Shown one piece after another: positions 1-12,900 of a stretch of DNA of 64,000 nt. Position numbers and translations under genes: made by a program. Numbering within the stretch: the first letter of the stretch is position 1; the number at the start of each line of letters is the position of its first letter. Where the stretch lies: contig CM051029.1 of the NCBI GenBank assembly GCA_027627225.1, forward strand, positions 11,393,715 through 11,457,714, in the 5' to 3' direction. The notes below the pieces were generated by a model, which had not been told where the DNA came from, searched no databases, and saw nothing but the letters and a program-made list of their open reading frames with translations. This DNA is from Congeria kusceri (taxonomy: Eukaryota; Mollusca; Bivalvia; Myida; Dreissenidae).

Positions 1-265
1 TTGTTTCCGCAGGATATCTAGAGAATACGATCATCCAAATTAGTATGCTTGTTATTCAGGAGGAAAGGAAGAAGCCTATCGATTTGAAGTCAACCAGTCA
101 GTGGTCAAGGTCACAGGGGCTTGTAAAATGAAAAAGTTTCCACACCATATCTAGAGAACGCTTTAACCTAGGATCATATAAATTAGTATGCTGGTTAGTC
201 TTGAGGGAAGGAAGACCCCTATTGATTTTGAGATCAAAGGTCAAGGTCACCAGGGCTTGCATTAA
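1..265 (+). repeat. Fragment of a tandem-core repeat
   Basis: Two diverged units of about 130 bases share TATCTAGAGAA, AAATTAGTATGCTGGTTA and GTCAAGGTCAC motifs. No coding potential. Confidence 0.6.
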
Positions 266-879
266 GGGAATTTCAATTTCTTGAATTGGAACTGACTAAT
301 GAAAAGTATTAATATGTTATTTCAAAATTCCTCTTCAAAATTCTTGTTGGAAAATGATGCCAAATTCCCCTATCTAAGGGCTGTGGGTGGTATCCCTCCA
401 AAACAGAGAAAGGGCTTTTACCAATTTTGTAACGAAGAGCTAACACAAATTTTACATTAAGTGTGCTATACAGTATATGACTATACTGATTGTGAAAAAT
501 TTATCTTAATGACAATTCTAACATGATTCTCTCTGATTTTCCTATAAACAAAGAACAAAATTACCGCTGTGAAACTTCTCATAAACAACGCAGAAAGAAG
601 TCCCGAACCTCACCACAGCACAGTACAATATAGTTCTCATTTATATCGCACCAATATTTATAAAATCATGGTAGAATCGAAATAAATTTCGCATTATGGT
701 CTTTTATCAGTCAATAAACAACTCTTTGTGGTTCTGATGTGTGGCTATTAAACAACTCGTGCTAATGCCCTCGTGGTTTAATCCTGTGCATCAAACTCCA
801 AATCGTTGTTTATTGACCAATAAACAACGATAAATCGAAAATTATTTCTTAAGTAACAAAAGTAATTTCTTCTTTTTAG
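266..879. other. Intron or upstream DNA with a small inverted repeat
   Basis: No gene seen. At 711-722 and 804-816 GTCAATAAACAAC and its reverse complement flank about 80 bases, which may be a small MITE-like hairpin. The rest is AT-rich without recognisable features. Confidence 0.4.
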
Positions 880-968
880 ACGTATATCACCAGAGGCACT
901 TGCCCTTGAGTGGGTAATGAAGAAGACAGACCCTGCAGGTTTTGAAATTTGCCATTACGGATCCAAAG
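880..968 (+). CDS. Exon: N-terminal edge of the SET domain
   Basis: A polypyrimidine tract and AG precede a single open frame reading RISPEALALEWVMKK, then DPAGFEICHYGSK. This resembles the stretch just before the SET domain in KMT5A-like proteins. The other two frames contain stops. The donor at 969 (AAAG/GTTTGA) is weak and leaves one carried base, whereas the next exon needs two. A donor at about 983 (CT/GTGTAA) would restore the frame. No ATG suitable as a start lies in this exon, so it is internal. Confidence 0.65.
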
Positions 969-3900
969 GTTTGACATTACTGTGTAATACAATATTGTAC
1001 TTATAATTATTGTGGTACACCTTTATGCTCCATGATGACATAAGTGATGTACACTCGGTCTTATCTCTCTGTGGATGGAAAAAGTTAAAGCTTTGCTCTC
1101 CGTCCGTTCATCCGTACAAAGAATAGATACTTAGGTGTCTAATAAAACAGTTGAAATCTGTTGGTAGCCACCTAAAATTGTGTGGTGGCTTAAATGCTCT
1201 TCTGTGACAATTTTGTGGTTAGGGTTAGTGTTGTTTTTGTCACGTAAGTATCCATTCGTTATAACATCCATCTTTCTGTCCGTTCGTCCGCAAAACTGGA
1301 TCCTGCAATAACTCAAAAACTACTGAAGATACTTTGATGAAACTTGGAATACTTATAAATGACAGTGTGAGGATTATGCACGACCTTTCATTTTTCACAA
1401 GAGGTCAAAAGTCAGGTCACTTACTAAAATAGAAAAAAAACACTTAATGCTGTAATTGCTCAAGATAGGATCGTGAAACTTGGTATACAGATTGGGCTAT
1501 AGGTTTGCCCTTTGTCCATCCCTCCCTCTGTTTGTCCATCCGGTCTGTCTCCCGTCTGTCTGTCAGCATAAATACCTCATAAAGTACATAAGATATTATC
1601 ATGAAACTTGATTAAGAGTGATTACAGGATTATGCATGACCTTTTATTTTCACCAGAGGTCAAAGGTCACATGACTGTTACTAAAAATAGAATAGCACTA
1701 AATACTGCAATAACTCAAAAAAACATGAGATTTGAACATGAAACTTGGTATACACGTACAGACCAATGTGAGGTTTTTGGGCAGCATTTTTTTCACCAGA
1801 AGTCAAATGTCTAGTCAATGTTTAAAAAATACGAAAAAAAAAAACAACCTTAATACTGTACTGACAAATTAACATGGGATTTGATTATCAAATGTTACAC
1901 ATGTATTGATAAAAGGCAATACGAAGGTAATGTGCAATTTTTAATTTCACCTGTAGGGTACTTCTGTAAAACGTGCAATACTGTCAAAGCCTTGTTAATA
2001 TTAGATGTTTGGGCGTGATTTTTGACGAGCCAGCTTGAGGTCAGCTTGATATAGCTGTCACAATGGCGGTTCGGTCTATGTGCGCCCATGCGCGCGTGCG
2101 TGCGTCTGTCCGAGCTTGTCCAGACTGTAACTTCATCATTCATCAGGCAATTTTAAAATAACTTACCACAAATGATCACCATGATGAGACGGCACGTTGC
2201 GTGAAAGACCCATGTGTGATTGGAAAATTAAAATGCTTCTTTACTATCAACTAGCCCTCACTTACTGAAAGCTTCTTTGGGGGCATATGTCACCTGATAG
2301 TAACAGCACTTGTTAGTTTGTGTATTATTAATATTACAATATCAGCTATTGTGCAAAAAATACAATAACTTTTTTAAGACGGGGTATCAAGACTTTGGAG
2401 GTGAGGAGGAGAGGTGATTTCCTCCTTCATTATTATGGCGAAGTCTTGTCAGCCCAGGAAGGCGACCAGTTGGAGAAAGAAAATTCCACTGGGTTTAGAT
2501 TTTTCTATTCCCATAAGGGGCAAAATTTGTGGTATGTCTTTCAATATATATTTTTAAAGGTGTATAATTCCTATTAGATTTATTTCAATGACTTATCAGT
2601 TACAGACAAAACACTGAAAAATAAATGTATTATGTAACAATTTTTAGACCAAACATATACAAAAATCTCAATATTGCAATAGTATTTGTGTCTATTGATT
2701 TTGGTCCTAGGATCAAGTTAGTGTTACTAAAAATAGAAACTTTAGATGGAAGTGAATGATTCTTTGGTTATTGGATTAGCTATTGTGTGGGCTGCAGGTG
2801 GGTTATTAGTATGGTTGGTATGTGTGAAGAATTTTTCCAGAGCACATCATTCTATGTCTCTTGTCTCTTTACTTATTTAAGAACTTGTCTACTTTCATTT
2901 CACTGCATATTTAGTGACCTTATGACAGTGGTTGAGATTGTGTTCTTGTATTCTACAACATTTCATGTTGAAAGTGAATTACCAAGCTGCTTGTCTTTGC
3001 ATTGAGACATACAAACCATTTTTGTTGTTGATCCTTATTTAATGTGCTGTCAGTTGCATATAGAAGTCAGAGAGCAGTAATTCCACTTGTTTTTGTTTAG
3101 TATTGATGCATCTGTGGAGTCAGGCAGGCTGGCGCGACTGGTAAATCATGGGAGGAAAAAAGAAGCCAATTGTGTGATGAAAAATGTTGAATCACATTTG
3201 ATTCTTTTCGCCTTAAGGTATTTGCTGCTTTACATTCAAATGGATACATTGCACATATGGTGGCATGCTGTTATAGGGGAAGGCTTCTCAATGCTTCGCT
3301 TGATCAGTAGTGTTTACGGAAAGACATTGTTTTAAAACAGACAATTTCCAATCTTCCCAGGACCTTTCTCTACAGCGCAGTAGGTAAAATGACTAAGTCA
3401 CACAAAATTTTTGCAAAGCTCAACACTGATTTACAAGAGTTTGAGTAAAATACTATACATCTGTTCTGATACTTCTCTTTTTTTTTCAAAGGTGACAAAG
3501 TTTGCTTCCTTCCCATTGTCAACAACTGTAATAGGTAGCTAACACAATTTGCCCTGGTTAGGCCAACATTTTTTTAAGTTTTGTTTTATGCGAATTATTT
3601 TCTAAAAATTGAGTCGGGGGAATAAATAAAAATAAAATCAATTTTTATACACCAATCGACAAAAAATATGCATATAATTTTAAAAGACAAGCATTATTTT
3701 ATTTTCAAACTGAAGACATTTTTAACAGTCAAGGATAACACAAGCTCCTATTAAAGTCAAGCTAGTTTAAAAGTTAATTACTTATATTGAAATTCTTTAA
3801 ATAAGTATTTGACCAGATACAATTATTGTTTTATTACTAATATTACTTTTTAAAACCTTTATATGTCCTTGTTACTAGTACATGTGCTATGAATAAAATG

Positions 3901-6900
3901 CCTTGTTGGATGGGAAATTATAAATAAAATTCACAATTGTTACGTTTATTGTTTTATTTTTTTTTTGAATATTGGGGTAGGTATTCCCGTAAAACGAAAG
4001 ATAAAAAAATGTTGGCCTTAATCTGAATGATGTAAGACAGTTGTGATCATTTACCTCTAGTTAGCAAAATCTAATTATGTGTTAGGTACACGTTAAAATT
4101 TATATTTCAATGATAATGTTTCAGGGATATTGACATTGGTGAAGAACTACTTTATGATTACGGTGTACAATACTTATTTTGGGAAAAGGTATGTTTAGTA
4201 TGATTTTGTCAAGTTTTGACAAGTAATAATTAACCCAAAGTCCTAATTCCAATTTTTTTAAATTACTTTACCAGCCAAAAATGCATTTAATTTATGAATT
4301 AACCCTTTAAATCATATTGAGCAATTCTGTTATTTTTTCTGAAGTATTGTTGCCTTCCTCTGACAAACCTTATTGGGCATATATCACACCCTGTGTGATA
4401 CCATGCTAATTAATATTTTGCAAAAAGAAACAAATCTGTATTTTTTTTACACTGGCGTAATAGGTCCATCTTAGCCTTTCAAATATAATCTCTCCAAAAT
4501 TGCATCAAAATTACCCAGGTAACTTAAGGAATGTTGCAGCAGTTTTTTATCCCGAGGATATTTTCAACTTGTTGCCGCTTAGTTTAATAATACCGGTATT
4601 CAGATAATTGGATGTTTAACTGTCTTGTTTTGTCTGTTCAGATGTATTTCGAAAGAAAGGTCGAATCATATCAAAACATGTTCTATAAGGTTTATTTTCA
4701 TCTGTTTAGCTGAAATCTTGACATGAGAATACAAAACCAAAGAAAGCATTGTACGATGTCGAACTTCAACAAGTGCACATTATTTTGGAAGTGTAGAAAC
4801 TTTGGGATTATAGACTTAGTTGTTATGATTAGTTTGATTTGTAAGCCGATATGATACCATTTAATTGTGTGATGTTTTTTTCAACCTGCATGTATTTTTT
4901 CTCTCAAATTGTGCAATTCATTTTGCCAAATTGCTGTTTTTAGCTCACCTGAGCACAACGTGCTCATGGTGAGCTTTTGTGATTGCCTTTTGTCCGTCGT
5001 GCGTCGTCCATCGTGCGTCGTCAGCATATACCTTGTGAACACTCGATAGGCCATATTTATTGTCCAATCGTCATGAAACTTGGTCAGAACATTTATCCGT
5101 ATAATATCTCGGCCGAATTTGAAACTGGGTCATGTGGGATCAAAAACTAGGTCACTAGGTCAAACTGAAGAAAAAGCTTGTGAACACTCTAGAAGTTACA
5201 TTTTTTGCCCAATCAACATGAAACTTGCTCAGAACATTTGTTCTAATGATGTCTCGGCTGAGTTCGAAAATCGTATCGGTCCGTTGAAAAACATGGCTGC
5301 CAAGGGGCGGGGCAGTTTTCCTTATATGGCTATAGTAAAACCTTATGAACACTCTAGAAGTCACATTTTTTGCCCAATCTTCATGAAACTTGCTCAGAAC
5401 ATTTGTTCTAACAATATCTCGACTGAGTTCGAAAATGGTTCCGATCTGTTGAAAAACATGGCCGCCAGGGGGCGGGGCTGTTGTCCTTATATGGCTATAG
5501 TAAAATCTTGTGAACACTCTAGAAGTCACATTTTTGGCCCAATCTTCATAAAACTTTCTCAGAACATTTGTTCTAATGATATCTCGGCTGAGTTTGAAAA
5601 TGGTTCCGGTCCGTTGAAAAAAATGGCTGCCAGCGGGTGGGGCGGTTTTCCTTATATGGCTATAGTGAAACCTTGTGAACACTCTAGAAGCCACTTTTTT
5701 TGCCCAATCATTATGAAACTTGCTCAGAATATTTATTCTAATGATATCTCAGCCGAGTTCGAAAATGGTTCTGGTCCGTTGCAAAACATGGCCGCCAGGG
5801 AGTGGGGTAGCTTTCCTTATATTGCTATAGTGTATGCTTGTGAACACTACCTGCTCAGAACAGTTTAGTTCGTTCGGGTCAGGTGAGCGCCCTAGGGCCT
5901 TTTGGCCCTCTTGTTTGTGAAATATTATCTTTATGGTTGTGATCATTTTTAGCTCGACTTTTCGAAGAAAGGGCAAGCTATTGTACTCGCATTGGCGTCG
6001 GTGTCTTAAATTTTTCCATAAGCTAGTTTCTAAGCATTGGCTTGAGGGATTTCTTTCAAACTGAAAACATTTTTTTCAACATATTAAAATGAACCCATAG
6101 GACAAGTTTAGTAAATGGTTTGAAATTTGTCAAAATTATGGGCCTTTTTACACTTAGAAATTTTACAAATAAGCTATATAGACAGGTTTAAGTTTTTTGG
6201 AAAGCTAGTTTCTCAGGAATGGCTTAAGGGATTTAATTCAAACTTAAAACATTCGTGCCCCATACTAAAATGAACACATAGACCAAGGTTGGTAACTCTA
6301 GTTTGAAATTTGTAAAAATTATGGGCCTTTTCACACTTAGAAATTTACATAATAAAATAAAACTGGAGTTTCCGCTTAATAACTGGAGAACGAATTGAGA
6401 TATTTTAATGAAACTTCATACATTAATACCTTATATCCAGACCTTGCTTTGGATTACATATGGGATTGGTGGCAATTTATAAACTATAGAAAAATAGTTT
6501 GGATTGCATATGGCATGATTGTGGTCAAGATCACCGCTACTAAATAAAGAACTAGATGCAACATGTCAAGCCCGTTGTCAAGAATGCCATTCATTTTGTA
6601 ATTATATAAAAATGAGTGTGACCTTGACCTTTGAGCTCGGGACACAGGCATTACGCGCAACATGTCCTCTCAACAGGGTGAGGCATGTTATTGTAAAATT
6701 GCCGTTTGAATGATGAAGTTACAGTCTGCAAAAGCTGTATCATGCCCATATTTTGAGCATTGACCTTTAAGTATGACCTTGACCTTTGAGCTAGAGACAC
6801 AGGCCTTGCACGCAACACGTATGTACCAAATGGTGAACATTTGTGGCAAGTTATTTTAAAATTGTCTGATGAATGATTAATTTACAGTCTGCACAAGCTG

Positions 6901-9900
6901 TATGATGCTCATATTTGAGCATTGACATTTAAGTATGACCTTGAATTTTGAGCTAGGGATACAGGTCTTGCGCGCGACACGCTGGCTCCACATTGTGATA
7001 ATTTTGGGGCAAGTTATTGTAAAATTGCCTGACGAATAACGAAGTTACTCTCTGGACAATCTGCATCATGCCCATATTTGACCTTTGACCTCTAAGTGTG
7101 ACATTGACCTTTGAGCTAGGGACACAGGTCTTGCACGCGACATGCCGACTCCACATGCTGTACATTTGTGGTAAGTTATTTTAAAATTGCCTGATGAATG
7201 ATGAAGTTACAGTCCAAACCAGCTGTATTATGCCCAAATTTGACCTTTGACCTCTAAGTGTGACCTTGACCTTTGAGCCAGGGACATGGGTCTTACACGC
7301 GACACGCCGTCTCACCATGGTGAACATTTGTGGCAAGTTATTTTAAAAATGCCTGATGAATGATGAAGTTAAAGTCCAGACAATCTGTATTATGCCCAAA
7401 TTTGACCTTTGACCTCTAAGTGTGACCTTGACCTTTGATCTAGGGAGACTGGTCTTACATGCGACATGCCGTCTCGACATGGTGAACATAAATTTTGTGG
7501 TATTTTAAAATTGCATGACGAGTGATGAAGTTACAGTCCGGACAAGCTGTATTATGCACAAATGTGACCTTTGACCTCTAAGTGTGACCTTGACCTTTGA
7601 GCTAGGGACACGGGTCTTACACGCGACACGCCGTCTCCTCAAGGTGAACATTTATGGTAAGTTATTTTAAAATTGCACGATGAATGATGAAGTTACAGTC
7701 CAGACAAGCTCGGACGGACTAACGCACGCACGCACTAACGCACGCACATACACTCAGCCATTGTGACAGCTATATCGAGCTTACCGCAAGCGGGCTCGAC
7801 AAAAATGGTTTCTGCTCAATAACTCTAGAATGAATTGAACTAGTGTAATGAAACTTCATCCTTAGATACCTTATATCGATACCTAACTTGGTATTGCATG
7901 TAGGGGTGGTGGGGTCAAGATCACCCAGTGTTTTTTCCAGTGATTTGTGAATATGCCCTTTTCCATGAAATTGTGAAAAATGCGTCCTTTATTCCCAAAA
8001 TTGTGAAAAAATTGTTCATTAAAAAGAGAACGTTAAGCTAGAATCAAATAATAACTGCTGATGTTCCGTTATTTTATTAAATTTAAAATACAAACACATG
8101 ACAAATGTCATTTAATCGCACATGCATCCATAAAACCATTGATAAAATTGATTAAGATTTCATATTCTTTATCCGCTATCCCATTTGTGAATTTAGGCTA
8201 CAAAACTGTGAAAAAAGTATACTTTTTGGCTTTGTGAATGGTACCCATAAACGGCACAAAAGAGACGAAAAAAATCACTGTCACCATTACTTAAAAGGGT
8301 AAATACAAGTACAGTTTCTGCTCAATAATTGAAACACAAATAAAATTTGGTTTTCGTAGAATTCCCATGTTTCTTGTGGTTAGCTATTTTCTTAGGAATC
8401 AATAGACGGATTTCTTTTTTTTTGCAAATTAGAAAAATACTCCATAACTTTATAACAAAAATAACTTTGTTTAATTAGCTATTACTATCCACACAATTTG
8501 TTTAGACAAAAATGCCAGACACCCTGACAAGTAAGTGACAAGCACACGAAAAGTCGAGCGTGCTGTCCTCCGACAGCCCTTGTTTAATTTTTATTCCAAT
8601 GATATTGTGTTGACCTATATAAATTATTCTTGTTATATGATGGGAACATATATATGACCCAATAATTTATTAATTTACCCGTCTTGTAGACACATGTTGA
8701 GAAAGGTAAGTTGTTAATAATGTTCAGTTGCCAGTTCATGCTTGAGAACCACAAAGAGTTGGATATCAGTACCAGAATTGTAAAATACTTGTATAAATAC
8801 AGTGCAAACTTGTTTGTCAATTACTGGTATACCAGTTCTGTTATTGTGCCTATTGAGTGGCAATTTTTGCCACACGGAGTGGGTGGAATAAGGTCACTTT
8901 TACTAAAAATAGCAAAACAGTTTCTGCTCAATGACTTGAAAATGTATTGTGATATTGTGATGAAACTTCACATGTATTATACCTTATACCAAGACCTTGT
9001 TTGGGATTATTGGTGATCAAGATAACTGTTACTTAAAATGGAAAAATGCTTTCAGTTCAATAACTTTATAACAAATTGAGATATATTAATAAAACTTCTT
9101 ACATAGATAGCTTATATTGTGACCTCGCTAGGGATTGTAGATGGGGTGGGTGGGGTTTAGTACAAGGTCACCATTACTAAAAATAGATAACATTTATTGT
9201 GCTGACTTACACTTTTTGTTAGAAAATTTGGGGTTTTATGGAATTTCCATGTTTTTTGTTTCAACTTAGATTGGTCCAATTTCACAATACTGGTGACTGT
9301 AACAGGTTCTGACTTGAAACTAAAAATCAAGGATTTGGGCGGAGTTAAACTTTAGGTTAAATTTCTTAATGTCTATAAGATATATTGACTAGACAAATTA
9401 AACATACTTTGTCAGTGATGAACTTGTTCTAGAATAAAGGCCAGAGTACTATCAAATAGGAGAAATCCAGCTTTAACAAAGGTAGGCAACCTTGGACCAT
9501 TTTGGCCCTCTTGTTTGTAACTGTTGCGTACAAATTTAAAATATTAAAAGAAACAACAGCTTCCAAAAAAAAAGATAATGAAAATAGTTGCCTTATATCA
9601 ATCTTCATGAAAGAGTTAATACACATAATAAGGAAATACAGGAAGGAACATGTTTTGTTATTAGACACAAGTAGTACACTTTAGACATTAATTATACTCA
9701 TTACATGTATTTGATATCCAACCCTAGTGTTTTACCTTTATGTTTTGTTGGTAAATAGAGCTGAGGTTTGGAAAGGGTCTGGGCAAAAGATAAATCGAAC
9801 ATTTTGGAAAATGATTTTGGGATCAGACATCCAAAGCAAACTGAATATAGAGAAAGCATGATACAAAGAAAACATACTATGTGGAGGCACCATGTGGGAG

Positions 9901-12900
9901 TATATAGTTATGTTTTGAAAAAACAACAACACTATTTATGTTGTTTATTTGCTGTAAACACAAAAACAAATTTCCAAGGCCGCAATATTGTAAACATTTA
10001 GCAAACGCTTAGCATGTTTTCTTAATTTGATTTTAATAGCCACTGCTATGACTCTCAGTCCAATTAACTGCCATTAAGTTGCTGGGTTTAATGAATTTTA
10101 CCCATCATGTGATTGTCCCTTGCCCAACCGTCCGCCAGTCAGATATTTTGTTTCCATGTTAGATCTTGGGAACTGATAACCCAAATTCAATGAAACTTTA
10201 TAATATTATTTAGCATCCATACCAAGAAGATATGCACTTATGTTCAGATGTTCCAATCTGATGGTTTTAAGTTTGTCGTCAAGGTTTTTATGCCTCCTGC
10301 ATCTTGATGCTGTAGGCATATAGTGATCCTCCTGTCCGTCTTTCCGTCCTTCGGTCCGTCCGTGACAGGTTAAGTAGATTTTACTATTTCGTCTAGCACC
10401 AACAGCGCTTGCTACATCTCTTTGATACTCTCACAGTTGTTGCTTATGACCATTCCCTATTAGTCTATATAAGCCAACCTAACTTTGACCTTGACATAAT
10501 TTTGGCTTAGTCTAATTCAAATGGGCTATTTCTTGGTTAACTAGATTTTACCGTTTCGTCTAGCAGCAACACCGCTTGCGTCAACACGCGCAAGAACCAC
10601 ATGGCTACTTTCAAAGTCAAGGACATACCTATCTGAGATGGCATGTTGTGGTCAAGAACCACAGGGCTACTGTCAAGGTCATACAGCCGTTATTGTTAAA
10701 ATAGGGCATGCACGCTCTCTTACTTCCGCATGCATTGAAGTATTTCTAAATAACTATGCACACAATTAATGTTTACCTATATCAGACGGTGTGTCGCATG
10801 CAAGAACCATATGTCTTCTTTCAAGGTCAAGATCATGTTTACATGTCAAAGGTTAAACTATAGCAGTTTTTTGTTGAAAAAGGGCTTATCTGCTCTAAAA
10901 CTTCACCATGCATTGAAGGATTTCAAAATAACTTGACACAAACGTTAACCTATATGAGACGGTTTGTCGTGCATGAACCACAGGGCTACCTTTAAGGTCA
11001 AGCTCAGACTTAGAGGTAAAATGTCAAAATACAGCACTTTATTGTCAAAATAGGTCTTGTCCGCTCTCTAACTTCCCCATGCAGTGAATAATTTCGAAAT
11101 AACTTAGCAAAAAAGTTAACCTATATTAGATGGTGTGTCACATGCAAGAACCATATGGCTACAGTCAAGGTCATACCTAGAGGTCAAAGGTCAAATTACA
11201 GCACTTTTTGTCAAAAATAAGGCTTGTTCGCTCTATGACTTCCCCATGCATTGAAGGATCTGAAATAACATGGCACATATGTAAACCTATATTAGACGGT
11301 GTGTCGCGCACAAGGTCATACTTGGAGATCAAAGGTCAAAGCATCTGTATCAAAGCGGTATGTGGGGGTATAATTCATCTTCAGTGGTAGCACTAGTTCT
11401 ATATGTTGTGTGATATTTTGCCAAACATGTCTCTGACCGACAATATACCTTCTTTGTTAAGACATAGTTGTCAGATACATATAATTTTATATGTCTGCCC
11501 AGTATGTTTGATGTATAAGTTTGGGAAACATATTTGCCATACATTGACCTGACTAGTACAGTGAATAGTTTCTGACACAGTTTTAGAAGCCTCTGATAGG
11601 GGCTGGAATCAATGTTGAAAACTTATTATTGACCTTCATTTAAGAAACCCCAGCAGCAGTCTTGGACAATAAAGAAGAGGAGGAGGAGTCGCCAAACACC
11701 ATAGAGGGATCTGGAGGAGTCGACTCTGATCAAAATCAAGAGAACAATACTACACATGAAGGTAAAGAGCTCTTTCTTATACTTTTTGTATAACAGATAC
11801 AGTCAAGCACATCATGTCTGGGATATTCAAGTTTTAGATATGGTATAGCTTTGGGTTCCAGAAATGTACTTTTAAAATTTGCTCAATGACCCTGTTATAC
11901 TTTTGAAATATACAATTGCTCCCTGCTTTTCTCGTTGCATGTGACACATTTTAGTAGTATACCATGATTTTCTTGGCCTGAATGATTCTTATAAGCTGAT
12001 GTATGATTTAATTTTAGTAGGCAGATATGTATATCTGCACATATACATATCTGCACATAGAGTTTGATATATATGTTGCCGGACCGGCTAGCTCAGTTGG
12101 TAGAGCGATGGACTACAAATCCGAGGATTGCTGGTTCGATTCCCAGCCCAGACACATAACTTGTGTGGGCATTGGTCATGAAATAATTTCTACGACCATT
12201 CTCCCCCTACCTCTGATTCAAGTAAAGCAGTTGTCAGTTACTGGCACAAGTATGTGCACTTTGTACTGGTAAATCAGCTTACCTAGAAAAGTGTGAGTAG
12301 GTTTACTGACCGCCGTTATATGACTGAAATACTGTTGAATACGGCGAAATATCCAAGGAAACTAAAAAACATGTTGTCTTACATTTGCCAAACACACCCC
12401 TGACCCATTGTAGATTCACAATTTCTACACAACTGTAACAATGTACTTGTTAAGACATAGTGGGCAGATATATATAATTTTATATGTCTGCCCAGTATGT
12501 TCATTCTATATGTTGTATGATATTTGCTACACATATCCCTGACCCAGTGAAGTTACACAATTTTTACCCAACTATAATAATATACCTTCTTTGTTAAGAC
12601 ATAGTGGGCAGATATATATATAATTTTATATTTCTGCCCAGTATGTTTGATGTATGAGTTTGGGTGATATATTTGCCATACATTGACCTGACTAGTACAG
12701 TGAATAGTTTCTGACACAGTTTTAGAAGCCTCTGATAGGGGCTGGAATCAATGTTGAAAACTTATTATTGACCTTCATTTAAGAAACCCCAGCAGCAGTC
12801 TTGGACAATGAAGAAGAGGATGAGGAGTCTCCAAACACCATAGAGGGATCTGGAGGAGTCGACTCTGATCAAAATCAAGAGAACAATAACACACAGCAAA

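Larger units (their letters stand above)
5950..9515 (+). repeat. AGCTCGAC-family element interrupted by nested insertions
   Basis: Begins TTTTTAGCTCGACTTTTCGA and carries repeated units with TAATGAAACTTCATAC and GTTTCTGCTCAATAACT. It ends at TTTTGGCCCTCTTGTTT near 9513. It is split by a reverse-oriented GTCGAGC-family element (about 6500-7806, ending GAGCTTACCGCAAGCGGGCT) and by a small hAT-like element (7926-8280). Confidence 0.65.
11385..12690 (+). repeat. Segmental duplication block A (acidic exon copy 1, SINE, hairpin repeats)
   Basis: The sequence around acidic exon 1 (TTGACCTGACTAGTACAGTG, GATAGGGGCTGGAATCAATG) recurs almost unchanged around copies 2 and 3. This block also carries a SINE at 12078 and a recurrent palindrome GGGCAGATATATA / TATATGTCTGCCC near 11460, 12460 and 12600. 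Confidence 0.75.

Noticed and set aside
5080..5868. 262-codon plus-strand open frame and overlapping 179-codon minus-strand frame
   Set aside because: Both are translations of about 163-base repeat units whose length and lack of stops keep the frame open; the same peptides recur at 47906 and nearby. No start context or splice structure supports a gene.
4930..5900. CRISPR-like array
   Set aside because: There are regular units, but the whole unit repeats without unique spacers, and the DNA is eukaryotic.
12078..12155. Functional tRNA gene
   Set aside because: The tRNA-like head is followed by a conserved body shared with two other copies, and the folding is imperfect, so it is a SINE.
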